A DNA stretch of 64,000 nucleotides from Moraxellaceae bacterium (GTDB lineage Bacteria; Pseudomonadota; Gammaproteobacteria; Pseudomonadales; Moraxellaceae), in NCBI GenBank assembly GCA_020697295.1, contig JAJFBF010000008.1:17787-81786 (forward strand). The letters run 5' to 3'. The notes below the pieces were generated by a model, which saw nothing but the letters and a program-made list of their open reading frames with translations, did no database searches and had not been told where the DNA came from. The position numbers and the translations under genes are program-made. Every line of letters starts with the position of its first letter. The stretch's first letter is position 1. Shown here one piece after another: positions 1 through 9,519 of this stretch.

Positions 1-63
1 ACCGTGCCAATCACGGAGCCGTATTGGCGCAAGACTCCAGACCGGGCACGGCGACACAGCATG

Positions 64-96
64 AAAAAGGCCCGGAATCGCGTGGAGTTCCGGGCC
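64..96 (-). terminator. Rho-independent terminator of the SDR gene
   Basis: A 9-bp perfect stem (69-77 with 88-96, arms GGCCCGGAA/TTCCGGGCC) with a 10-nt loop is followed on the minus strand by five T residues (64-68). It lies about 130 nt past the stop of the minus-strand SDR gene, as expected for an intrinsic terminator of that transcript. Confidence 0.8.
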
Positions 97-137
97 TGGT
101 ATATCGCCAGCCCGCCCTTCAGGGCAGTCCTGCGCTC

Positions 138-213
138 CGGCTCTGGCCTTTATTCAGGCACTGACAGGTGTTCTGGCTTTGGCCGGTGTTCTGGCTCTGG
201 CCTGTTCTTGGCC
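138..213. repeat. 18-bp minisatellite in the 3' flank of the SDR gene
   Basis: Two adjacent 18-bp units (167-184 and 185-202) differ at one base (GGTGTTCTGGCTTTGGCC and the T-to-C variant). A shortened third unit (203-213) and a further GGCTCTGGCC match near 139-148 flank them. The core TTCTGGC is the same heptamer that is tandemly repeated at 4099-4161. Confidence 0.75.
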
Positions 214-225
214 AGGGCTTGCCGT

Positions 226-1086
226 TCAGCCCTGGCGCACGACCGGCAGGCCCGGGATGCCGGCCAGCTCGCAGCTGGCTGCATACAACTCATCCTGCGC
301 CTCGTGGCTGCGGGCGGTGCGGCTGAGCGGCCGTGGCCATTGCGCCGTGTAGTAGCCGCCATTGACGCCGGCATGCTCGGCGGACAGAGCCAGGTCGGCG
401 CCAAGCCGGCCGGCACGCTCGGGCGTGATCAGGAAGGGCTTGAGCATAAGATAGACCGGACGCGGCAGGTCGCGCCAGATTTCCGAATCGACGCCGCCCG
501 GGTGCATGGCCTGCGAAGTGACGCCGGTGGGCAGGCGCCGCGCCAGCGCATTGCTGAACATGAGGTTGGCCAGCTTGGATTGCGCATAGGCGCTGCCGGG
601 ACTGTAGCGCTTCATGCCGCGGAAGGTGTCGGGACGGATGCGTCCGAACATGTGCATGATCGAGGCGACATTGACGATGCGGGCCTCGCCCTTGTGCTGC
701 ACCCCCGCCTGCAGCAGCGGCAGCAGCAGATGCGTCAGCAGGAAGGGCCCGAGATAATTGCCGCCAAACTGCATCTCGAAGCCTTCTTGCGTGAACTGCT
801 GCGTCAGCGGCGCGGCGCCGGCATTGTTGATCAGCACGTCGATGTGATCGTGGCGACCGGCCAGCTCACTGGCGAACTGGCGGATGGACGCAAAGGAGGC
901 CAGGTCGAGGCTGTACAGCTCGATGCGCGCGGACGGCGTTTTCGCCAGGATCAGGTCCCGGGCCTCCGCCGCCTTGGCCTGGTTGCGGCAGGCCAGGCAA
1001 ACCCGCGCGCCGCGCGCTGCCAATTGATGGGCCATGGCCAGTCCGATGCCGGAGTTGCCGCCCGTGATGACCACGACCTTTTCCAT
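226..1086 (-). CDS. SDR family oxidoreductase (retinol dehydrogenase-like)
   Basis: A 286-residue classical short-chain dehydrogenase. The Rossmann motif TGGNSGIG is at residues 8-15, NNAG at 87-90, and the catalytic set Ser142, Tyr167 and Lys171 (YAQSK) is intact, so it should be an active NAD(P)-dependent carbonyl or alcohol oxidoreductase. A cofactor-binding Arg after the second strand (ACRN) suggests NADP(H), which is inference. The overall pattern resembles retinol dehydrogenase/WW-domain oxidoreductase-like bacterial SDRs; the substrate cannot be read from sequence. GGGAG lies 7 nt before the ATG, and an intrinsic terminator follows. It appears to be a single-gene unit. Confidence 0.9.
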   Translation of the reverse strand: MEKVVVITGGNSGIGLAMAHQLAARGARVCLACRNQAKAAEARDLILAKTPSARIELYSLDLASFASIRQFASELAGRHDHIDVLINNAGAAPLTQQFTQEGFEMQFGGNYLGPFLLTHLLLPLLQAGVQHKGEARIVNVASIMHMFGRIRPDTFRGMKRYSPGSAYAQSKLANLMFSNALARRLPTGVTSQAMHPGGVDSEIWRDLPRPVYLMLKPFLITPERAGRLGADLALSAEHAGVNGGYYTAQWPRPLSRTARSHEAQDELYAASCELAGIPGLPVVRQG

Positions 1087-1359
1087 TCTTGTTCTCCCGG
1101 GTGTGTTGAGGCCGCGGGCGCGGCGGGCGTCCAGGCCGGCAGGCAGGAAGTGCCGGCACGGACTGAATCAGGTCCGGCATTCTACGCCCTGGTCCCGGCG
1201 CATCGACAACAGGGCGTGCTGCCCCGGGCGACTCCCTGCTGCCTCAGCCCCCGCCCTGGCTGCTGCGACTTTGCGCGACCAAGGGTTCCGTGCTCCTGCT
1301 CCTGCACCGGTTACGGCACCAGGCCCTGTCCTGCTGCGCCGCTGCCAGTCTGGCCGCCC

Positions 1360-2337
<978 letters not shown>

Positions 2338-2368
2338 CCTCCCAACGCCCCGCGGGGCAAGTGGAGCC

Positions 2369-2400
2369 ACCCTAAAGCCTGGAGTACACTCAAGGGTCAA
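2369..2400 (-). promoter_or_regulatory. MerR-type promoter and operator of the MBL-fold gene
   Basis: On the minus strand a -35 TTGACC (2395-2400) and a -10 of the TTTAGGGT type (2369-2376) are separated by 18-20 bp. The spacer holds an imperfect 18-bp dyad (2378-2395, half-sites CCTGGAGT/ACTCAAGG). A dyad inside an overlong spacer is the hallmark of MerR-activated promoters. The promoter points away from the merR gene into the hydrolase gene. Confidence 0.7.
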
Positions 2401-2416
2401 GCGCAGTGAGGAAATC

Positions 2417-2854
2417 ATGAATATCGGCAAGCTGGCGGAGGCCACGGGGGTGACGCCCGACACTCTCCGCTATTACGAGAAAGAGGGGCTGATCGACGCG
2501 CCGCAGCGCGGCGCCAACGGCTATCGCCGCTACGATGCGACGCACCTGACCCGCCTGCGCTTTGTGCGCAATGCCCAGGCCCTGGGATTCTCACTGGCGG
2601 AAATCCGCGAGGTGCTGCCGCGCCTGGCGGCCGGCGCCTTTGGACGGGAAGAGATCGAGGCACGGCTCCACACCAAACTGGCGGAAATCGATGCGCATAT
2701 CCGGCAACTGGAAAACCTGAAGCAGGAATTGCGGGGAACGTTTGCACAGCTCACCTGTGCTCCCGGGCAAACCGTGTCCTTTGCCGGGGCGACACCGGAG
2801 GTGGCGGAGTCCGCCGGCGCCCGCAAGCCGCAGGGCTGGCGCGGCAGCGCCTGA
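2417..2854 (+). CDS. MerR family transcriptional regulator
   Basis: A 145-residue regulator opening with the MerR winged helix-turn-helix (IGKLAEATGV, then TLRYYEKEGL and NGYRRY). A coiled-coil dimerisation helix spans roughly residues 80-115. The C-terminal region has a single cysteine (LTCAPG) instead of the paired cysteines of CueR, MerR or CadR, so simple thiolate metal sensing looks unlikely. GTGAGG precedes the ATG. A MerR-type operator lies just upstream but is oriented towards the MBL-fold gene, so that gene is the probable target. The inducer is unknown. Confidence 0.88.
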   Translation: MNIGKLAEATGVTPDTLRYYEKEGLIDAPQRGANGYRRYDATHLTRLRFVRNAQALGFSLAEIREVLPRLAAGAFGREEIEARLHTKLAEIDAHIRQLENLKQELRGTFAQLTCAPGQTVSFAGATPEVAESAGARKPQGWRGSA

Positions 2855-3093
2855 CGCGCCACTCCAGGGCAGCCGTACCGGGCTCGCCTTGCGTTACAAC
2901 AGCAAGCGCGCAGCGGCATGGCCCGCAAGCACCGAGGACAAAAGGGTCCGGCACAACCTTCGTTTCCGGCCGGCGAAGCCACGCGGCGCGTATAGACTTT
3001 CCGGGGTGTCGCCACGCATCACCCGGGCGGCACAGCCTTGGTCACTGCACACATGAGGCCGTGCTGGCCACGCCAGCCGGACTGGAGGTCATC

Positions 3094-3534
3094 ATGCAAT
3101 TCCAGGAGTTCCTGGGGCAGGTGCAAAACCGCGCCGCCCTGCCCTCACCGGGCCATGCCCTTGCCGCCACCCGCGCCACGCTGGTCACCCTGGGCGAGCG
3201 CCTGGCCGGCGGCGAGCCCCGCGACCTGGCGGCACAACTGCCGCGCGAGATTTCCCATTTCGTGACCCGTGGCGACCCGGCCAGCATGGGTTCTGGCCAG
3301 CGCTTCGACCTGACGGAGTTCCTGGCCCGGGTGGCGCAGCGTGAAGGCGTGCCCGTGGCCGCGGCCTGCCTGCATGCGCAGGCCGTGCTGGCGGTGCTGG
3401 AAGACGCCGTGTCGCCGGGAGAGATGACGCAGGTGCGGAACCAGCTGCCCGAAGACATCCGGCGCCTGCTGGAGGGGAGCGGCGGCCTCGTGCCGGAGGG
3501 CATCGCCGCCAGTGCGGCCAGTGCCGGTTTCTGA
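3094..3534 (+). CDS. DUF2267 domain protein
   Basis: A 146-residue soluble, helical protein. Two related segments match DUF2267: an FLGQVQNR-type repeat with LAAQLPREIS, and FLARVAQREGV with VLAVLEDAVSPGEMTQVRNQLPEDIRRLL (quoted in parts). The family is widespread and uncharacterised. The chosen ATG has GGAGGT five bases upstream; an in-frame ATG 33 nt earlier has no comparable ribosome site. It is convergent with the DUF4124 gene. Confidence 0.82.
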   Translation: MQFQEFLGQVQNRAALPSPGHALAATRATLVTLGERLAGGEPRDLAAQLPREISHFVTRGDPASMGSGQRFDLTEFLARVAQREGVPVAAACLHAQAVLAVLEDAVSPGEMTQVRNQLPEDIRRLLEGSGGLVPEGIAASAASAGF

Positions 3535-3555
3535 GGGGAGCCGCCTGCGGATTAT

Positions 3556-3948
3556 TTATCGGCAGGCGCGCAGGTACTCTTCCCGCTTCTGCATCCGCTC
3601 GGCATCGCTGGTGCGCTTGTAGCTGGCCGCGAATTCATAGTCACGGCGGGCATTGTCGCAGTCGGTCTCGTCGCGCGCGGGCGGAGCGGCGGTGGCCTGC
3701 CGCGACGCCCCGGAGTCATTCGAACCCGAACGCTGCGCGTCGGAATTGCGTCCGGCCCAGTTGCGCAGGCCTTCACTGCTCAGGACACTGGCCGGCGCCA
3801 CCTTGACCTGCTGCTGGACCTGCCCCGCCGCCGCGCAGGGAACGTCGCTGAACGTCTGCCGGCCGTCCGGCTGCGTGCATTTGTAAACCTGCTCGGCAAA
3901 AGCCGGACCGCAGCTAATCAATAGCAGTGCCGTAAATAACTGTTTCAT
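3556..3948 (-). CDS. Exported DUF4124 domain protein
   Basis: A 130-residue protein beginning with a Sec signal peptide (hydrophobic LFTALLLI, cleavage after AFA). DUF4124 follows: VYKCTQPDGRQTFSDVPC, with the paired cysteines typical of this small periplasmic domain. The C-terminal half is polar, ending in a charged helix and a second Cys pair (CDNARR, LRACR). The reading frame stays open far upstream through the tandem repeats, but the signal peptide fixes the start here. Function unknown; DUF4124 proteins are common in gamma- and betaproteobacterial envelopes. Confidence 0.85.
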   Translation of the reverse strand: MKQLFTALLLISCGPAFAEQVYKCTQPDGRQTFSDVPCAAAGQVQQQVKVAPASVLSSEGLRNWAGRNSDAQRSGSNDSGASRQATAAPPARDETDCDNARRDYEFAASYKRTSDAERMQKREEYLRACR

Positions 3949-4077
3949 CTTGTCCGCGTCCCTTAATTGTGGCCGCACCCTACAAGAGCTCCCGCGCAGG
4001 GTCCAGCCCCTGCCCGCCTCTCGGCCGCTTTTCCTCTCGCCCCCGCCATCCGCCGGCTGATCGCCGCAAACTTTTAG

Positions 4078-4203
4078 TTCCTGGTTCCTGGTTCCTGGCT
4101 TCTGGCTTCTGGCTTCTGGCTTCTGGCTTCTGGCTTCTGGCTTCTGGCTTCTGGCTTCTGGCGGTGGCGGTGGCGGTGGCGGTGGCGGTGGCGGTGGCGG
4201 TGG
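4078..4203. repeat. Composite VNTR: three adjoining microsatellites
   Basis: Three TTCCTGG units (4078-4098), nine CTTCTGG units (4099-4161) and seven CGGTGG units (4162-4203) follow each other without a gap. The tract fills the middle of the 374-bp region between the divergent DUF4124 and VIT genes. Apart from it, this intergenic region shows nothing I can name. Unit loss or gain would change spacing upstream of both genes. Confidence 0.97.
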
Positions 4204-4322
4204 CAAGGGATGCTCAGGCTCCAGGCGCACCATCAGGGTTGCCGGCCCTTCCCCTAAATAAATGACGTCGTCGGCAATTCTCATTACATTCGTATCCCTG
4301 CCGTTACCTCAGAGATACGCCC

Positions 4323-5018
4323 ATGCCCCGCCTCCACCTGGAATTCCACAAGTCGGACCGTATCGGCTGGCTGCGGGCGGCCGTGCTGGGCGCCAATGAC
4401 GGCACCATTTCCACGGCCAGCCTGGTGGTGGGCGTGGCGGCGGCCGGCGCCTCCCAGGGCACGCTGCTGCTGACGGGCGTGGCGGGACTGGTCGCGGGCG
4501 CCATGTCGATGGCGGCGGGCGAATATGTCTCCGTCATGTCGCAGTCCGACACCGAGAACGCCGACCTGGCGCGGGAGCGCGGGGAACTGGAGTCGCAACC
4601 CGAGCACGAGCTCGACGAGCTGACCGAGATCTATGCCAGCCGCGGACTCGATGCGGCCCTGGCACGGCAGGTGGCCGTGCAGATGACGGCCCACAACGCC
4701 CTCGAGGCGCATGCCCGCGACGAGCTCGGCATTACCGAGACCCTGCGCGCCCGGCCGGTGCAGGCCTCCCTTGCCTCCGCCGCTTCCTTCGCCCTGGGCG
4801 CCAGCGTCCCCATCATCACCGTGCTGCTGGCGCCGGGTGGCTGGGCCGCCAGCATCACCACCGCGGCCTCGCTGCTGACGCTGCTCGTGCTGGGCGGCCT
4901 GGCCGCGGCGGCCGGCGGCGCCTCCGTGACCAAAGGCGCGGTACGCGTCGCATTCTGGGGCGCGCTGGCGATGGCCGCCTCGGCGGCGGTGGGCCAGCTG
5001 TTCGGCGCCACGCTGTAA
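4323..5018 (+). CDS. VIT1/CCC1-family iron/manganese transporter
   Basis: A 231-residue membrane protein of the vacuolar iron transporter family, which exports or sequesters Fe(II)/Mn(II). Helix 1 holds AAVLGANDGTIST, and GAMSMAAGEYVSV is the conserved second-helix region. The cytosolic metal-binding linker (about residues 80-145) is rich in Glu and Asp and carries one Met (QMTAHNALEAHARDEL). Three further membrane segments complete the five-helix fold. Start chosen at the ATG giving the family's usual short N-terminus. It may help buffer iron brought in by uptake systems elsewhere in the window; that link is inference. Confidence 0.88.
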   Translation: MPRLHLEFHKSDRIGWLRAAVLGANDGTISTASLVVGVAAAGASQGTLLLTGVAGLVAGAMSMAAGEYVSVMSQSDTENADLARERGELESQPEHELDELTEIYASRGLDAALARQVAVQMTAHNALEAHARDELGITETLRARPVQASLASAASFALGASVPIITVLLAPGGWAASITTAASLLTLLVLGGLAAAAGGASVTKGAVRVAFWGALAMAASAAVGQLFGATL

Positions 5019-5267
5019 CGCCCCCGGCGAGCGCGCTGTCATCACGGCCACGCCGCCCTTGCCTGCGCAGGGGTGGACGCTGGCCGCCTCTCCGTTCCGG
5101 GTTTCCGGAACCCCTGCACATTTCGTAGCGCACCGTAGAAGCCGACAGTCTGTTACGGAGGCGCGTGCCAGAATGGCCGCAACGGCTGCGTGTTGTTGCC
5201 TGTGCTCGTCCTGACGCAAGGCTGCCGCAGGCGCGCTGTCACCACGTCTCGGCTGACGGGGAGGCTC

Positions 5268-6326
5268 ATGGATTCTTCCGCGCTTCACCAGAAAACCTTC
5301 CTGCTGCTGATGGTGCTGGCATCGCTGGCCTTTGGCTGGATTCTCCTGCCGTTCTTTGATGCCGTGTTCTGGGGCATCGTGCTGGCCATCGTTTTTGTAC
5401 CGCTCTACCGCCGGCTGCTGCCGCGCCTGCGTCAGCGCCGCAACCTGGCCGCTTCGCTCACCCTCCTGCTCTGCCTCGTCATCGTGATCCTGCCGCTGAC
5501 CCTGATCGGCTCCCAGCTGGTCAAGGAAGGGGTGCTGGTCTATGAGGGCATCCGCTCCGGCCAGCTCGATATGGGCGGCTATTTCCGGCAAGGCGTCGGG
5601 CTCCTGCCCGGCTGGCTGCAGCGGCTGCTTGGGCGCCAGGGCCTCACCGATTTCAGCACACTGGGGGAACGCATCGCGACACTGGCGCTGCAGGGCCGGC
5701 AGTTCCTGACCGGCCAGGCCCTGGCGGTGGGTCAAGGCACCTTCAAGTTCCTGACCAGCCTCGTGCTCATGTTGTACCTGCTGTTTTTCCTTTTGCGCGA
5801 CGGCGACCACCTGGCCACGCGCATCCGCGAGGCGCTGCCGCTGGACGATTCGGACAAACATCGCCTGTTCGCCAAGTTCACCACGGTGATTCGCGCGACC
5901 ATCAAGGGCAACTTCGTGGTGGCGGCCGTGCAGGGCACGCTGGGCGGACTGATCTTCGCCTTCCTGGGCATCCAGGGCGCGGTCCTGTGGGGCGCAGTGA
6001 TGGCCTTCCTGTCGCTGCTGCCGGCGCTCGGGGCGGCTCTGGTGTGGGCGCCGGTGGCAATTTTTTTCCTGCTCTCGGGCTCCATCGCCAAGGGCGTGAT
6101 CCTGATCGCCTTCGGCGTGCTGGCCATCGGCCTGATCGACAACCTCCTGCGGCCCCTGCTGGTCGGTCGCGACACGCGCATGCCCGACTATGTCGTGCTG
6201 ATTTCCACGCTCGGCGGGCTGGCGCTGTTCGGACTCAGCGGCTTCATCATCGGCCCGGTGATTGCGGCGCTGTTCATCGCCACCTGGGACCTGTTTGCAC
6301 CGGCGGGTGAGGAACCCGCTCGCTGA
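5268..6326 (+). CDS. AI-2E family transporter (PF01594)
   Basis: A 352-residue polytopic inner-membrane protein. The N-terminal helix pair FLLLMVLASLAFGWILLPFFDAVFWG (quoted in parts) and the C-terminal DNLLRPLLVGRDTRMPD followed by GGLALFGLSGFIIGPVIAALF are typical of the AI-2E/YdiK/PerM family. Members move diverse small molecules or ions; autoinducer transport cannot be inferred from the name. GGGGAGG lies just before the chosen ATG. Longer in-frame starts exist, but they add residues not typical of the family. Confidence 0.88.
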   Translation: MDSSALHQKTFLLLMVLASLAFGWILLPFFDAVFWGIVLAIVFVPLYRRLLPRLRQRRNLAASLTLLLCLVIVILPLTLIGSQLVKEGVLVYEGIRSGQLDMGGYFRQGVGLLPGWLQRLLGRQGLTDFSTLGERIATLALQGRQFLTGQALAVGQGTFKFLTSLVLMLYLLFFLLRDGDHLATRIREALPLDDSDKHRLFAKFTTVIRATIKGNFVVAAVQGTLGGLIFAFLGIQGAVLWGAVMAFLSLLPALGAALVWAPVAIFFLLSGSIAKGVILIAFGVLAIGLIDNLLRPLLVGRDTRMPDYVVLISTLGGLALFGLSGFIIGPVIAALFIATWDLFAPAGEEPAR

Positions 6327-6737
6327 GGCCCGTCATCTCCGCAGGAGCACGGCGCCCCATGGCGCCTGCACCGGCGCACTCCTTGCCGGCCCCGACGCCC
6401 TTGCCTACCTCAGCCTGCGGGATCAATCGCCCCCTTCGACTCAACTCCTCATCCGCTGCCTCGAACCAGCCATGAAAGCGTTCGGCTGCGTGGATGACAT
6501 GCAGAGTTGAGGACACTCTGCCGTAAAAATTTTATATCTCATTGTGCTTATGTGGTCAGCACGCCTGTAAATGCGAAGAAACACGCAATGCGAGCGCCAC
6601 GACGGCGACAGTAAGATGACTGTTAAGACAGGTAGTCTTCAGCACGAACCGGAAATTCACGCCTATTAGCTGCCCTGATTTCAAAAGCGGGAAGAAGAAT
6701 AAACCAACACTGGCGGAAGCCCACGGAGGAAAAAATC
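6327..6737. other. Intergenic, 411 bp, with an AT-rich block
   Basis: No convincing coding potential. The stretch 6521-6560 is strikingly AT-rich for this genome (AAAAATTTTATATC) and may hold the promoter of the downstream desaturase gene. I could not assign reliable -35/-10 boxes. Confidence 0.5.
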
Positions 6738-8033
6738 ATGACAAGCATGGAAGCATGGTCATTAAAAAAACGCGTCATCAGCCGGTATCTGACCCGGATG
6801 GAAGTCGAGGCCTTCGGGGCCGAGCTGGACGCCCTGCGCAAGCGGATACGCGCGGAACTCGGCGCGAGCGATGTAACGCACATCAAACGGGTCATGCGCT
6901 GGCAGCGCCGGCTCGAGACCGGCGGACGCCTGGCCCTGCAGTTCAATTTCTTCAATCCGCTGCTGTGGGCCGGCGGCGTGAGCGCCCTGGCCGCCTCCAA
7001 GATCCTCAACACGCTGGAAATCGGGCACAACGTCATGCATGGCCAGTACGACTGGGCCAATGACCCCGAACTTAAGGGCGCCACCTTCGAATGGGACTTC
7101 CTTTGCCCCAGTGACAACTGGCGCAGCCTCCATAACATCTATCATCACCGCTACACCAACATTGTCGGCAAGGACCGTGATATCGGGTACGGGCTGCTGC
7201 GCATGGCCGAGGCGCAACCCTGGCACCCGGTTCGCCTGGTGACCCAGCCCGCCCTCACCCTGTTCACCGCCGTAGCCATGGAGTGGGGCATCGCCCTTTA
7301 CGAGCTCGAGCTGGGCAAGGTCGCCAAGGGCAAATGGCACTGGCACGAGCGCAAGGCCAGCGTCAAGGCACTGGCCGGCAAGGTCCTGCGGCAGCGAGGC
7401 AAGGATTACGTCGTGTTCCCGCTGCTGGCCGGGCCTTTTTTCGCGCCGGTGCTGCTCGGCAATTTCACCGCCAACCTGCTGCACAATATGTGGTGGTTCT
7501 CGCTGATTTTCTGCGGTCATTTCCCGGAGGATATCGAGATGTTCAGCCGCGAAGAATGCACGGACGAAACCCGCGCGGAGTGGTATGTGCGACAGATCCT
7601 CAGTACCGGCAATATCGAAGGGGGCCGCTTCTTCCGCATCATGAGCGGCCATGTGGGTCACCAGATCGAGCATCACCTGTTCCCGACACTGCCCGCGCAC
7701 CGCTGCGCCGAGATCGCGCCCGAGGTGCGTGCCCTCTGCGAGAAATACGGACTGCCCTACCATAGCGGCCCCCTGCACCGTCAGCTGGGCTCCGCCCTCA
7801 AACGGGTGTTGCGGCACACTTTCCCGAATAACGACGCCGCTCAGCCAGCGCAGACAGCGGCGCGCCCCAGGGTGATGCTGGACAAGCTGTATCAGCTGGG
7901 GTTGCTGTCACCGCGAGTTCCCGGCGGGCGCCGTCCGGGCAAGGCAGCGGATACTCTCGCCACGCTGAGCGCAGAGGCTGTCCGCCCCCCCTCAACCCCA
8001 CCGCAGGTTGCCGGCCTGGCTGCCGCAAGCTGA
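6738..8033 (+). CDS. Membrane fatty acid desaturase (acyl-lipid type)
   Basis: A 431-residue di-iron desaturase/hydroxylase. The three histidine boxes are intact: HNVMH (97-101), HNIYHH (132-137) and HQIEHH (308-313). The Q-x-x-H-H form of the third box is typical of the front-end and DesA3-like families that act on membrane lipids. Hydrophobic segments lie around residues 70-90 and 170-190 and near 235-260. An unusual Pro/Ala-rich tail (after about residue 345) extends beyond the catalytic core. GGAGG sits 9 nt before the ATG. Electron donor and regiospecificity cannot be read from sequence. Confidence 0.9.
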   Translation: MTSMEAWSLKKRVISRYLTRMEVEAFGAELDALRKRIRAELGASDVTHIKRVMRWQRRLETGGRLALQFNFFNPLLWAGGVSALAASKILNTLEIGHNVMHGQYDWANDPELKGATFEWDFLCPSDNWRSLHNIYHHRYTNIVGKDRDIGYGLLRMAEAQPWHPVRLVTQPALTLFTAVAMEWGIALYELELGKVAKGKWHWHERKASVKALAGKVLRQRGKDYVVFPLLAGPFFAPVLLGNFTANLLHNMWWFSLIFCGHFPEDIEMFSREECTDETRAEWYVRQILSTGNIEGGRFFRIMSGHVGHQIEHHLFPTLPAHRCAEIAPEVRALCEKYGLPYHSGPLHRQLGSALKRVLRHTFPNNDAAQPAQTAARPRVMLDKLYQLGLLSPRVPGGRRPGKAADTLATLSAEAVRPPSTPPQVAGLAAAS

Positions 8034-8081
8034 CGCCCGGCCTGCATCGAAGTCGCCAACGGCGGTCGTCCGGTCAGCTCG

Positions 8082-9305
8082 TCAATGCGGCCGCCGCTGC
8101 AACTGCCAGCTCAACCAGAGCATGGGCAGCAGCAAGACCGCATTAGCCAGGTAGGGCAGGTGCGGATGAACCTGGTAGAGCCCGGTGCCCAGCACCGGCC
8201 CGATGATGGAGCCCAGGGCCGGTACCGCCGAAGTAAGGCCGGCCAGGGCGCCCTGCTCTGCCGGCCCCACCGCCAGCGAGGCCAGCGCCAGGCAGGCCGG
8301 GAAGGCCAGGCCGATACCGAGGCCACACAAACCCACGCCCAGATACAGGCCGCCAATGCTGCCGGCCACGCCCAGCACGACGGAGCCGGCGACCAGGCTG
8401 GCCATGCCCCAGAAGGTCAGGCGCGCCGGCGACCAGTGCAGGCGCTGCACCAGCACGGCCTGGGCCACCAGCGCCACGGCGGCGGAGAGCATGAGGGCGA
8501 AGCCCACCTGGCGGGCCGCCGCCTGACTGTCGAGGTGGAGCGTGTCCTGGAAATAAAACGCCAGCGTCTGCTGCACCACCGAATAGGCCACCAGCATCGC
8601 CACCGCGATCATCAGCACCCGGCGATAGCGGGGGTCGTTGTAGCCCAGGTTGATGCGGGCGGAGTCGCCGTCACCGGTGTCATGGCGCGGCGACTCGGGC
8701 AGGCGCCAGGCCATGAGCAACAGGCAGATGCCGGTGATGGCGGCGGCAAAGAGCAGGGGCGCCAGCAGGCTGATGGCGGCAAGCAGGCCGCCGCAGGCCG
8801 GGCCGATGATGGTGCCGGTGCTGTTGGCGGCGCCGAGGCGCGCAAGGCCGGCCGTGCGCGTCGCCGGCGTGGTGATGTCGCAGATATAGGCATTGGCGGC
8901 CGGCATGGTGCCCGCCATCACCAGCGACTGCAGGCAACGCGCGACCACCAGGCAGGTCCACAGCATGAGTCCCTGCAGCCAGCCCACCATGCCGGTCCAG
9001 AACAGGCCGGCGAAGAGCAGGGTGCCGGCAGTATAGCCGGAGAGTCCCAGCAGGATGACGCGGCGCCGGCCCCAGACATCGCTCTGCCGGCCCCAGAAAC
9101 GGGCCGCCAGCGCATACACGGCCGAGGACAGGGTAATGATGATGCCGACCTGCAATTCCTTGAGCCCGACCTCGCGGCCCAGCAAGGGCAGCAGGGTGAA
9201 CACCAGCGTCTGCCCCAGCACCATGGACATGATGGCCAGGAACAACAGCGTGAAAGGCTGGGCGGGCGGTGGCGTTTCGGGCAGGGTCTGGCCAGGTGCA
9301 GTCAT
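8082..9305 (-). CDS. MFS transporter, DHA1-like drug exporter
   Basis: A 407-residue, 12-helix major facilitator. The loop 2-3 signature is GRQSDVWGRRRV, and helix 5 carries the antiporter-type motif ANSTGTIIGPACGG, as in drug:H+ antiporters of the DHA1/TetA type. Helices 7-12 follow a central loop at about residues 200-220. No regulator gene is adjacent; the divergent neighbour is a diguanylate cyclase. Substrate unknown. Confidence 0.87.
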   Translation of the reverse strand: MTAPGQTLPETPPPAQPFTLLFLAIMSMVLGQTLVFTLLPLLGREVGLKELQVGIIITLSSAVYALAARFWGRQSDVWGRRRVILLGLSGYTAGTLLFAGLFWTGMVGWLQGLMLWTCLVVARCLQSLVMAGTMPAANAYICDITTPATRTAGLARLGAANSTGTIIGPACGGLLAAISLLAPLLFAAAITGICLLLMAWRLPESPRHDTGDGDSARINLGYNDPRYRRVLMIAVAMLVAYSVVQQTLAFYFQDTLHLDSQAAARQVGFALMLSAAVALVAQAVLVQRLHWSPARLTFWGMASLVAGSVVLGVAGSIGGLYLGVGLCGLGIGLAFPACLALASLAVGPAEQGALAGLTSAVPALGSIIGPVLGTGLYQVHPHLPYLANAVLLLPMLWLSWQLQRRPH

Positions 9306-9519
9306 GAGTCCCTTTGCAAAGGCAGGGCGTGGCGGCCAACAGCAGGAAGAGGGCTATGCTGCCATTCTCCCCCATTGCCACGCCGGCTGCCCAGCTCCGG
9401 GCGCCAGGCTGCGGGCCTCCCTCCACCAGTCCGTTTCCCGTACCAGTGATGGTCCGGGGGCTTGGCAACCCGTCCCTTGCTGTGGCTAGTTAACGGCTTT
9501 CCAATATCAGGACAGGGAA

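Noticed and set aside
3542..3568. Weak hairpin between the convergent DUF2267 and DUF4124 genes
   Set aside because: A 7-bp stem with a 13-nt loop overlapping a stop codon and no T-run; not distinguishable from chance.
3556..4284. Longer DUF4124 frame beginning at 4284 and running through the repeats (poly-Pro and EARSQKP runs)
   Set aside because: The ATG at 3948 starts a proper signal peptide, which would be buried in the longer form. The repeat-coded part has no ribosome site. It is noted only because heptamer changes would break this frame.
4284..5861. Long minus-strand frame opposite the VIT and AI-2E genes
   Set aside because: The plus strand carries two clear membrane-protein families; the antisense product is low-complexity and His/Gln/Arg-rich.
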